Shown here piece after piece: positions 1 to 9,312 of a stretch of DNA of 64,000 bases. Made by a program: the position numbers and the translations under genes. Numbering within the stretch: position 1 is the stretch's first letter; the number at the start of each line of letters is the position of its first letter. The notes under the pieces are model-generated. The model saw only the letters and a list, made by a program, of their open reading frames with translations. It did no database searches and was not told where the DNA came from. Origin of the DNA: Pseudoruegeria sp. HB172150 (GTDB lineage Bacteria > Pseudomonadota > Alphaproteobacteria > Rhodobacterales > Rhodobacteraceae); assembly GCF_013184805.1 (NCBI RefSeq), contig NZ_JAATNG010000007.1, positions 186,001 through 250,000 on the forward strand, written 5' to 3'.

Positions 1-3000
1 CCCGAAATTGCTGTTCACCTGCTCGAAGGCGGTCAGCAGGCGTTCCCGCCCTTCCTTGTTCAGGCTGGCGATACCAGTCCGCAGCTTGGCGATAGCGGCC
101 TCGAGGTCCGCCTTCTCGGTCACCAGCGTGTCGTGCTCCTCCTGCACTTCCTTCGCATCCTCCTCGGCACGCAGGTTCACCGCGCCCAGCGCATCGCGCT
201 GGCGCTTCAGGCGGTTCACCTCGTGCTCGATGGTCTCGGCAGAAGGCATCCGGTCCGCCTCAGCGCCCAGTTGCGCGAGCAGCGCCGATGGGCTCAGTTC
301 CAGCGCTTCCTCGATCCGGTCCGCGGCAGTTTCGACCCCTTCGCGCGCGGCCTCGGCACGGGCCTCGGCGGCGGCACGCGCCTCGCGCGCATTCCCAGCC
401 TCTCGCTCCGCCTCACGTTCGGCAGTCAATGCCTCGCGCGTTGCCGTCTCCCCTGCCGCCAGCGCATCGGCGGCCGCGTTTCGCCGCGCCTCCGCCTCGG
501 ATATCGCGTCGGACAGCTTCGCCCGCTCACCCGCCAGTTTTTCCGGCACCGCAGATGCCGTCTTAAGCTCCGCCTCCGACGACGTCTTGCGCTCCACCAG
601 TTCCGCGATCCGCGTATCCGCCGTCTCCAGCCGCTTCTGCCAGCCGGCGATATCCTTCGCCACCGTCCGCAGCCTCGACTCCCGCGCCTCGCCTGCACGC
701 TTCAGTTCGTCATGCGAGGCGCGCTTGGCCATCATGGTCATCCGCGCCGCCTCGACCGTCATCTTGACGTCCTCAACCTGCGCACGGGCCGCGTCGAGGT
801 CACCCAGATCAGCCATCCCCTTCTCGGCATCCTTCAGCGCCAGCCGAGCGCGGCCGGCCTCTTCCTCGTGCCGGGTCACGGCGAGCTGCGCCGATTCCAG
901 CTTGCCTTCGGCGATGTTGCGATCGGCCTCGGCCCGCGACAGCGCGCGGTTCGCGTCCGCCACCTGTCCGTCCGCAGCGCGCCGCGCCTCGCGGGCGGCC
1001 CGGTCCGCTTCGGTCAGTTCCTTCAGCCGCTCCTTCAGCATCTCATGCGCACGGCTCGCGCCATCGGCGCGCGCATTGGCCGCCTCAAGAGACTGCTTCA
1101 ACTCTTCCAGCCGGTTCAGCTGCTGCAAACGGAGCGCGGCAGCTGACGGCGCATCCTCCGCCCCGGCACGGAAACCGTCCCAGCGCCAGAGGTCGCCCTC
1201 TGTGCTGACCAGACGCTGGCCCGGCTTCAGTTCGGCCTGCAGGCGCGGTCCATCGGCCGGGTCGACCACGCCAACCTGCCCGACCCGGCGTGCCAAAACG
1301 GCCGGCACCGTCACAAAATTCGACAGGGCCTTCACGCCCGTCGGCAACTCCTGCGGCTGCGAGTATCCCGGTAGCAGCGCCCAGCCCGACGTCCCCTCGG
1401 CGCCGATCTCGGGCGCGCGCAGGTCGTCGGCCAGCGCCGCGCCGATGGCCTTCTCGTATCCGGGGTTCACCCGCAGCGCGTCCATCACCCCGCCTTCGGA
1501 GGTGTCGCGCTGCACCAGCTTGGCCAGCGCCCCCGCCTCGGCGCGCAGAGCGCTGGCCTCGCCCTCGGCTTCCGACCGGCTGGCGCGGGCATCCGCCTCG
1601 CGCGACTGCGCGTCGGCACGCGCCTCGTCGGCCTCGGTCAGCGCGGTTTCCGCCGCCTCCGCCGCCTGCGTCGCCGCCTCCAGCGCTGCCCGCGCCGCGG
1701 TGAAACTCTCGTCCGACCCGTCCAGCGCCGCCTTCGCGGCACCCACCGCATCGCGCGCCTTGCCGGCCTCGCTTTCGCTGCGCTCCAGCGTCTTGCGGGT
1801 GTCGTCCAGCAGCCGACGTGCCGACTGGTGCCGCGCGGCCAAGCGGGCGGTGTCCTCGGTCAACTGACCCAGCGCATCCTCGCGCTCCTGCAGGACCTTG
1901 GACGCCTCATGCGCGGCATCCGACGCTTCGGCAAGCGCCGATTCATGCCCCTCACCGGTGGCTGTCAGTTCCGCCTCTTCCTCCTGCAGCAGGGCAATCG
2001 ACTCGCCCGCGTCGCGGTTCAGAGCCTCCTCGCGGTCGAGGTCGCGAGCCAGCTGTGTGATCCGCGCGGTCAGAGTCTCTATCGCCTTCTGCGCCTGCGT
2101 CTCCTGATCGGCCAGCGTATCGCGCTGCACCATCAGGCGCTGCAGGATCGCGGCGGCGATGGCTTCTTCCTCGCGCAGCGGCGGCAATGCGGTCTCCGCC
2201 TCCTCCCGCGCCTTCGCGGCGGCCAGGGCGGCACGTTCGGCGGCGGAAGCCGCCTGAATCCGTCCGCGCAAGCCCTCCTCGGCGGACAGCCGAGCCTCGT
2301 CAGCCTCGCGCCAGCGGCGATAAAGCAGCATGCCCTCAGCCGTACGCAGGTCGGCCCCGATCTCGCGATACCGCGCCGCCTGCCGCGCCTGCCGGGCCAG
2401 CTGTGCCAGTTGACCGGCCAGTTGCTCGACCACGTCATCAACGCGCAGCAAGTTCTGCTCCGCGCCTTTCAGCTTCAGCTCCGCCTCGTGCCGCCGCTGG
2501 TACAGGCCAGAGATCCCGGCGGCCTCCTCCAGCACCCGGCGGCGCGATTTCGGTTTGGCGTTGATCAGTTCGGAAATCTGCCCCTGCCGCACAAGCGCCG
2601 GCGAATGCGCACCGGTCGAGGCGTCGGCGAACAGCATCTGCACGTCGCGGGCGCGCGTTTCCTTCGAGTTCACCTTATAGGCCGACCCCGCATCGCGGGT
2701 GATCCGGCGGGTGATGTCCAGAAGGTCGCTTTCGTTGAACCCCGACGGCGCCAGCCGCTCGCTATTGTCGATCTGCAGCGACACCTCGGCGAAGTTCCGT
2801 GCTGGCCGTGTCGCCGCCCCGGCGAAAATCACGTCTTCCATGCCGCCGCCGCGCATCGCAGTCGGGCGGTTCTCGCCCATCACCCAGCGCAATGCCTCAA
2901 GCAGGTTCGACTTGCCGCAGCCGTTCGGGCCCACAACGCCAGTCAGCCCGTCCGCGATCACCAGATCGGTCGGGTCGACGAAGCTCTTGAAGCCGTTGAG

Positions 3001-3021
3001 GCGCAGACGGTTGAAGCGCAA
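1..3021 (-). CDS. smc: Chromosome segregation ATPase SMC (C-terminus beyond window)
   Basis: SMC proteins form long coiled-coil dimers that organise the nucleoid with ScpA/ScpB. The reverse-strand reading frame is open from the start to the left edge, giving about 1007 residues of an expected ~1150. The N-terminal head reads RFNRLRLNGFKSFVDPTD, then a Walker A GPNGCGKSN at residues 31-39, and later the Q-loop-like LVRQGQISELI and the LEEAAGISGLYQRR segment. A long Ala/Glu/Arg-rich coiled coil follows, with a hinge in the middle. The last residues visible, RERLLTAFEQVN, are the conserved lead-in to the C-terminal head, so the signature and Walker B motifs lie outside. I chose the TTG at 3021 because families start at MRF.xLRLNGFKSF and an AGGA sits just upstream; an in-frame ATG at 3057 would add 12 residues. 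Confidence 0.95.
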   Translation of the reverse strand, partial: MRFNRLRLNGFKSFVDPTDLVIADGLTGVVGPNGCGKSNLLEALRWVMGENRPTAMRGGGMEDVIFAGAATRPARNFAEVSLQIDNSERLAPSGFNESDLLDITRRITRDAGSAYKVNSKETRARDVQMLFADASTGAHSPALVRQGQISELINAKPKSRRRVLEEAAGISGLYQRRHEAELKLKGAEQNLLRVDDVVEQLAGQLAQLARQARQAARYREIGADLRTAEGMLLYRRWREADEARLSAEEGLRGRIQAASAAERAALAAAKAREEAETALPPLREEEAIAAAILQRLMVQRDTLADQETQAQKAIETLTARITQLARDLDREEALNRDAGESIALLQEEEAELTATGEGHESALAEASDAAHEASKVLQEREDALGQLTEDTARLAARHQSARRLLDDTRKTLERSESEAGKARDAVGAAKAALDGSDESFTAARAALEAATQAAEAAETALTEADEARADAQSREADARASRSEAEGEASALRAEAGALAKLVQRDTSEGGVMDALRVNPGYEKAIGAALADDLRAPEIGAEGTSGWALLPGYSQPQELPTGVKALSNFVTVPAVLARRVGQVGVVDPADGPRLQAELKPGQRLVSTEGDLWRWDGFRAGAEDAPSAAALRLQQLNRLEELKQSLEAANARADGASRAHEMLKERLKELTEADRAAREARRAADGQVADANRALSRAEADRNIAEGKLESAQLAVTRHEEEAGRARLALKDAEKGMADLGDLDAARAQVEDVKMTVEAARMTMMAKRASHDELKRAGEARESRLRTVAKDIAGWQKRLETADTRIAELVERKTSSEAELKTASAVPEKLAGERAKLSDAISEAEARRNAAADALAAGETATREALTAEREAEREAGNAREARAAAEARAEAAREGVETAADRIEEALELSPSALLAQLGAEADRMPSAETIEHEVNRLKRQRDALGAVNLRAEEDAKEVQEEHDTLVTEKADLEAAIAKLRTGIASLNKEGRERLLTAFEQVNSNFG

Positions 3022-3214
3022 GTATCCTGCCCGCGGTTGATTCCCGTTTCGGGTCATTGTCCGGGCTTGCAGCGGTGAGTCAACGCTGAACCGCTGTATC
3101 TGGCGGGAACGCGCTGTTTGTCCACAAGATATTGTCGGCAGCCGAGAGCCGGAAAATAGGCGTTACCCGACCCCGCCAGCGTCATCTTCAGGGCCGGAAG
3201 CCTCTCGATTCCCG

Positions 3215-4411
3215 TCAGAAATCCGCCAGCGTCTCCGGCATCCAATGGGTTTCCTTGCGGCTGGCCTTGAAGAAGCAGTGCCCGTATTTCTCGAGCACAC
3301 CAAAGTCGATGTCGAAGCCCAGACCGGGCGCCTGGGGCATGTTGAACCAGCCCTTGTCGTGCAGGAACGGCTGCGTGAAGATCTGGTCGCGGGCTTCCGG
3401 TATCCAGCCCGGCGGCGCCAGCGGATACTCGAACAGCGCCTCACCGGCAAAGCCGCTCGCGGCGAAGACATGTGCGTTGGCAATGAAACCGAACCCGTTC
3501 GACCAGCAATGCGGCGTGAACGTCCGGCCCGTTTCACGGCACAGCTTCGCGACCTGCAGACCCTGCGCGATACCGCCCGCCCACATGGCATCGGGCTGAT
3601 AGAAATCGTAGCAACCCATCTTCAGCATCCGCGCCAGTTCGCGGTAGCCCATCAGGTGAAGCTCGCCCCCGGCGACGGGAACGCGGGAATATTCCGTCAG
3701 CTCGGCGATCTCCTCGTGCCATTCGCCGAACAGTGGCTCCTCCACCCAGGCAAGACCTGCATCCGCCGCCGCATCGACAAAGCGTTTCGCCCGATCCAGC
3801 GACCACAGCGGCGCTTCGCCGTTCTGGGTCAGGCGGAAGGCCTGGTTGCAGTCGACGGAGATATTCATCCGCCCCTGCATGTAGGTCGCGGCATCTGTGA
3901 TGTGGTCGATATCCACGGCCTCGTCGAAGTCGTGGACCCGGATCTTCATCGTCTCGAAGCCTTCGGCTAGCCGCGCTTCGGCCTCGTCGCGCCGGGCCAT
4001 CGGAACGCGAAGTTCGCCCGCCGACGCGTAAAGTTTCAGGCGGTCGTCGGTGCCGCCGAGATACTTGTAAAGCGGCAGGCCCGCGGCCTTGGCCTTGATG
4101 TCCCAGAAGGCGGGTTCCAGCCACCAGTTGTAATTGCCGCCCGCGGCCATGATCAGGATGCGCTCGGCCATCGTATCGATATCCTCGGCATCCTGGCCAA
4201 GGAACAGTCCAGCGATGGGGTCGCCCAGCCCGGCACGCTCGCGCCCCGATGCGGGAAAGCCGCTCCATCCTTCGATGCCATCCTCGGTGATGAATCGGAC
4301 GATGCACATGGACACATGGGTCCGGATTGTTCCGGGGATCCACGACGGCGCATGCGGCGCAGGTAACGGCGTTCTCACCAAGTAAAGCTCGACCCGGTCA
4401 AGCAGCTGCAT
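3215..4411 (-). CDS. Mandelate racemase/muconate lactonizing enzyme family protein (enolase superfamily)
   Basis: A 398-residue acid-sugar-dehydratase-like enzyme with the two-domain enolase-superfamily fold. Visible catalytic features are the KIR motif (K156, R158) on the second barrel strand, metal ligands D187 (SVDCNQ), E224 (VEEP) and E250 (AGGE), and the general-base histidine H301 in TPHCWSNG. These match the mandelate racemase subgroup, which abstracts a proton alpha to a carboxylate. The exact substrate cannot be read from sequence. The usual second lysine of K-x-K is arginine here. It stands alone on the reverse strand, 158 bases before the smc translation start, and no sugar transporter or regulator is adjacent, so it may be an orphan catabolic gene. 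Confidence 0.85.
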   Translation of the reverse strand: MQLLDRVELYLVRTPLPAPHAPSWIPGTIRTHVSMCIVRFITEDGIEGWSGFPASGRERAGLGDPIAGLFLGQDAEDIDTMAERILIMAAGGNYNWWLEPAFWDIKAKAAGLPLYKYLGGTDDRLKLYASAGELRVPMARRDEAEARLAEGFETMKIRVHDFDEAVDIDHITDAATYMQGRMNISVDCNQAFRLTQNGEAPLWSLDRAKRFVDAAADAGLAWVEEPLFGEWHEEIAELTEYSRVPVAGGELHLMGYRELARMLKMGCYDFYQPDAMWAGGIAQGLQVAKLCRETGRTFTPHCWSNGFGFIANAHVFAASGFAGEALFEYPLAPPGWIPEARDQIFTQPFLHDKGWFNMPQAPGLGFDIDFGVLEKYGHCFFKASRKETHWMPETLADF

Positions 4412-4622
4412 GTTTCGTCCTTTCCAAGAATGTCAAAGCTTCCGAGGCTTTCGGCGCACCGTCTGGTCGCGGAACCATTTCGCGAACGATAGGCAGGCAA
4501 TGGTCTGGCAGATATATCCGTTTTGCCGGATTCAGTGGACCAATCGTATCGGGAGCGCTGCTGAGTCTTGCCCACCTACACGGCCGTAGGTCGGAAAACG
4601 TACCCACCGAAAACCACGACAG

Positions 4623-5666
<1,044 letters not shown>

Positions 5667-5725
5667 TCAGCGGCGCCGCAATCCGCCTTGACCTCGCCAC
5701 ACCCAAAGGCGCACAAAGGCAGGAC

Positions 5726-5909
5726 ATGGTGCCCGGAAATGCGCAAAGCGCAAAGGGCTTGATTGGGAATTCGGGCGGGTGACCCAAATCGGGACCCGAA
5801 GCCGGAGCCGCCCCCGCGACTGTTAGCGGAGAGCGCCCGCCATACGCCACTGGGGCAGCCCCCGGGAAGGCGGCGGCGCGCCGAGACCCGCGAAGCCAGG
5901 AGACCAGCC
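5726..5909 (+). promoter_or_regulatory. Cobalamin (B12) riboswitch
   Basis: The sequence shows the ordered conserved boxes of the cobalamin aptamer: ATGGTGCCCGG near 5726, GGGAATTCGGG..GGTGACCCAAATC around 5763-5790, GCCGCCCCCGCGACTGT near 5809, GCCACTGG near 5847, CCCGGGAAGG near 5860, and the B12 box AGCCAGGAGACCAGCC at 5894-5909. Downstream, CCGTC-GGGGT-GACGG (5927-5941) can form a hairpin immediately before the AAGGAGG ribosome site (5944-5950) of cbtB, which suggests control of translation initiation, although an RNA fold would be needed to confirm. The riboswitch is expected to lower expression of the cobalt uptake genes when B12 is abundant. Confidence 0.93.
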
Positions 5910-5958
5910 ATGTTCAACGCAACCTGCCGTCGGGGTGACGGGGAAGGAGGAGTTCGAA

Positions 5959-6138
5959 ATGACTACGCAAACGCAGACCGCGCAGGGTCAGGCCGCCAGG
6001 GGCTCGGCCGCGGGCGCCGCCATTGCCGCGCTTCTGATCGGCGCCGCGATCATCTTCGTCACCGGCCACGTGCAGGCATCGACGCTGCATGACGCGGCCC
6101 ATGACGTGCGCCACGCCACCGGCTTTCCCTGCCACTGA
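5959..6138 (+). CDS. cbtB: Cobalt transporter subunit CbtB
   Basis: A 59-residue membrane protein with one transmembrane helix (about residues 19-37) and a conserved histidine-rich C-terminus ending HDVRHATGFPCH, the hallmark of CbtB. CbtB works with CbtA in cobalt import for B12 synthesis. The start ATG has a strong AAGGAGG eight bases upstream; an in-frame ATG at 5935 would overlap the expression platform of the riboswitch and is less likely. It lies directly behind the cobalamin riboswitch and three bases before cbtA, as in other proteobacteria where cbtAB is B12-regulated. Confidence 0.95.
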   Translation: MTTQTQTAQGQAARGSAAGAAIAALLIGAAIIFVTGHVQASTLHDAAHDVRHATGFPCH

Positions 6139-6141
6139 CCC

Positions 6142-6837
6142 ATGTTCGGCAAGGTTGTCACCAGCGCGTTGTTCGCTGGCTTTGCGGCGGGGCTGATTGC
6201 CGCCCTCCTGCAATTGTATTTCGTCCAGCCCGTCCTGCTTCATGCGGAACTCTATGAGGGCGGAGAACTGATCCATTTCGGCGCCGAAAGCGCGGTACCC
6301 GCGCATCTGGATGTCGGCGGCATCGACGTCGTGCGCGACGGGCTCAGTGTGCTGTTCACCGTACTGGTCTACACCGGCTATGCTTTCATCATGGTGGGTG
6401 CCATGGCACTAGCCTCGGATCGTGGCATCGCCGTCGATGCGCGGCGCGGCATCCTCTGGGGTCTCGCAGGATTCGTCGCCTTCCAATTCGCGCCGGCCTT
6501 CAGCCTGCCGCCGGAACTGCCCGGCGTGGCTGCGGCGGACGTGACCCTGCGCCAGATCTGGTGGGCCGCCACCGCGATCTCGACCGCTCTCGCCCTGGCA
6601 CTTATCGCATTTGGCAAGGGCTGGGCGGCATGGGGCGCGGCGATCGTGCTGCTGCTGGCGCCTCATGTCATCGGCGCTCCACAGCCCGAGGTCTTCACCG
6701 GTCCGGTTCCGCCGGAACTTGGCGGCGAATTCGCGGGCCGTGCGCTCGGCGTCGGCATGGCCGCCTGGGTCACGCTGGGCGCTTTCGCCGGCTTCTTCTG
6801 GAGCCGTGAACTCGCCGGCGCTCTGCAGACCGCCTGA
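6142..6837 (+). CDS. cbtA: Cobalt transporter subunit CbtA
   Basis: A 231-residue inner-membrane protein with about five to six hydrophobic helices: the N-terminal VTSALFAGFAAGLIAALLQ helix, a helix around residues 75-92, and several in the C-terminal half. Sequence landmarks of the CbtA family are present: the N-terminal helix followed by QLYFVQPVLLHAELYE, a WGLAGFVAFQFAP segment and the LAPHVIGAPQP motif near residue 175. CbtA is predicted, from its constant pairing with CbtB and B12 control, to be the main subunit of a cobalt importer. It is separated from cbtB by only three bases and is followed by a 26-base palindrome. Confidence 0.95.
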   Translation: MFGKVVTSALFAGFAAGLIAALLQLYFVQPVLLHAELYEGGELIHFGAESAVPAHLDVGGIDVVRDGLSVLFTVLVYTGYAFIMVGAMALASDRGIAVDARRGILWGLAGFVAFQFAPAFSLPPELPGVAAADVTLRQIWWAATAISTALALALIAFGKGWAAWGAAIVLLLAPHVIGAPQPEVFTGPVPPELGGEFAGRALGVGMAAWVTLGAFAGFFWSRELAGALQTA

Positions 6838-6842
6838 GCATC

Positions 6843-6868
6843 CGCCCGCCCGGTCGACCGGGCGGGCG
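6843..6868. repeat. Perfect 26-base GC palindrome between cbtA and the next gene
   Basis: The segment is an exact inverted repeat centred on TCGA, able to form an 11-base-pair stem with a four-base loop in RNA, six bases after the cbtA stop codon. There is no U tract after it, so it is not a classic intrinsic terminator; it may act as an mRNA-stabilising or attenuating hairpin that lowers expression of the downstream TTG-started gene. Confidence 0.6.
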
Positions 6869-6888
6869 CCTGACCAAGGAACAGAGTA

Positions 6889-7377
6889 TTGCCGAAACAC
6901 CTGATGATGCTGGTCATCGGCCTTTTCTTCGGCGCCGGCGCAGGCTTTCTGGCGGCGGCTTCCTATGGCGTGACACTGGACGGCCACGACCACGGCGCCC
7001 ATGATCATGGCAATGCCGCGATGGCATCAATGGCCCATAACCACGATACGCTGCTGCCGGTGCCCGAAGATACCCCGGCGCCGGAAATCGCGCTCGACCT
7101 GCAGCCTGAAGGCGACGACGCCTGGAACCTGCATATCCTGACCGAGAATTTCCGTTTCGCGCCTGAACACGTGAATACACCCGCCGTCCCTGGCGAAGGG
7201 CATGCCCATGTCTACGTCGACGGCGTGAAGATCGCCCGCGTCTACGGGCCCTGGGTACACCTCGCCAGTCTGCCCGAGGGCGCGTCTGAACTGCGTGTCA
7301 CACTCAACGCCAACAGCCACGAAACGCTCTCCGTGGGCGACACGCCCATCGACGCCACCGTGACGCTGGAGCGCTAG
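6889..7377 (+). CDS. His-rich exported/membrane-anchored protein of the cobalt locus
   Basis: I do not recognise a named family. The 162-residue protein begins with a signal anchor (LMMLVIGLFFGAGAGFLAAASYG, residues 5-27) followed by a histidine-rich stretch GHDHGAHDHGN...AHNHD (about 32-54), so it probably faces the periplasm and binds metal. The C-terminal domain (about 70-162) has WNLHILTENFRFAPEHVN and HAHVYVDGVKIARVYGPWVHL, resembling a small beta-sandwich. The start is the TTG at 6889 with AAGGAA upstream; it would be co-transcribed with cbtBA behind the riboswitch. Its stop overlaps the stop of the converging DUF1636 gene. Inference: a periplasmic cobalt-binding accessory. Confidence 0.7.
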   Translation: MPKHLMMLVIGLFFGAGAGFLAAASYGVTLDGHDHGAHDHGNAAMASMAHNHDTLLPVPEDTPAPEIALDLQPEGDDAWNLHILTENFRFAPEHVNTPAVPGEGHAHVYVDGVKIARVYGPWVHLASLPEGASELRVTLNANSHETLSVGDTPIDATVTLER

Positions 7378-7685
7378 GGAATGGCCGGAACCCGCGTCAC
7401 GAGGCAAAAGCGCAGTCGCCCCAGCGGCCGCGCATCCTCGATCCAGCCCTTCGGCGCCGCCGCGTATTCGGCGAGGAACGCACGGATATCAGCCTCGTCT
7501 GCAATGCCGACGCCCGAGAACACGTATGTCGCCCGCCCCTCCGCCTGCGCCGCTACCGTCGCCGGATCGGTGCAGACCGACAGGCAATCCGCGCGCGCTA
7601 TCTCGGCCTCCGGCAGCGCCTCACGCAACACATCCGCCAGCGCGTCGCCGCCGCTGCATCCCGCACATATCGTCAACCTGACCAT
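7374..7685 (-). CDS. DUF1636 metal-binding (ferredoxin-like) protein
   Basis: A 103-residue protein with four cysteines in the arrangement C7-x2-C10 and C34-x3-C38 (TICAGC and ADCLSVC), the pattern of the DUF1636/COG5469 family, which resembles thioredoxin-like 2Fe-2S ferredoxins. The family is often next to cobN and cbtAB; its role is unproven, with an iron-sulfur or cobalt-handling function plausible. It is the only reverse-strand gene in the middle of the cobalamin block and converges on the His-rich gene, their stop codons sharing the self-complementary CTAG at 7374-7377. Its start lies 24 bases from the divergent cobW start. Confidence 0.8.
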   Translation of the reverse strand: MVRLTICAGCSGGDALADVLREALPEAEIARADCLSVCTDPATVAAQAEGRATYVFSGVGIADEADIRAFLAEYAAAPKGWIEDARPLGRLRFCLVTRVPAIP

Positions 7686-7709
7686 CTGACCCCCTTACCG
7701 GAGCCACCC

Positions 7710-8773
<1,064 letters not shown>

Positions 8774-8777
<4 letters not shown>

Positions 8778-9229
8778 GCCTGACGGTCACACCCGGCGAT
8801 CCCCGCGACCCGGCGGCCACCGCACTGCTTCAGGCGAGCCACACGCTGATGCAGGAACTCTTCCCGCCGGAGGACAACCACTACCTCTCCATCGACGCGC
8901 TCTGCGGCCCCGGCATACGCTTCTTCACCGCCACCCGCGACGGCCGGACCCTCGGCTGCGCCGCCCTCGCGCTCCGCGACGATTACGGCGAGATCAAGTC
9001 GATGTTCGTCGCGCCCGAGGCGCGCGGCACCGGCGCCGCCGACGCCCTCATGCAGGCGCTGGAAGCGGAAGCCCGCGCCAACACCCTCCCGCTCCTCCGC
9101 CTCGAAACCGGCGACAGCCTCCACGCCGCCCACCGCCTCTACGCCCGCCACGGCTTCACCGAATGCGGCCCGTTCGGCGACTATGCGCCCGGTGGCAGCA
9201 GCCTCTTCATGGAAAAACCTCTCGCCTGA
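8774..9229 (+). CDS. GNAT family N-acetyltransferase (coupled to cobW)
   Basis: A 151-residue single-domain acetyltransferase. The acetyl-CoA pyrophosphate loop is visible as VAPEARGTGAADALM (about residues 79-93), preceded by the beta-strand EIKSMF and followed by the LLRLETGDSLHAAHRLYARHGF helix-turn region ending in the usual YxxxGF. Substrate is unknown. The ATG overlaps the cobW stop in ATGA, which implies translational coupling. It is the first of three GNAT genes fused in this way to cobalamin genes in the region; whether it modifies a B12 enzyme or precursor is speculation. Confidence 0.85.
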
Positions 9230-9242
9230 GGGCGATCCGCGA

Positions 9243-9286
9243 TGCTTCTTCTGGCCCGAAATATCCCCGCCGGAGGCTCCCGCCCC
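9243..9286 (+). repeat. Dispersed TTCTTCTGG-AAATATCCCCGCCGGAGGC repeat, copy A
   Basis: One of four copies in the window of a ~44-base element whose core is TGCTTCTTCTGG, a variable four-base linker, and AAATATCCCCGCCGGAGGC. This copy lies in the short gap between the GNAT gene and cobN, so it is in the cobN leader. The other copies are at 10779-10828 (inside cobN), 24161-24204 and 37035-37070 (reverse). Confidence 0.8.
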
Positions 9287-9312
9287 GACCGCCCGCGCAA
9301 GGGCCGGGCCTG

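Noticed and set aside
8-1867. Long open frame on the plus strand, rich in Ser/Ala/Arg
   Set aside because: It is antisense to smc, whose reverse-strand frame has recognisable SMC motifs; the long frame is an artefact of high GC.
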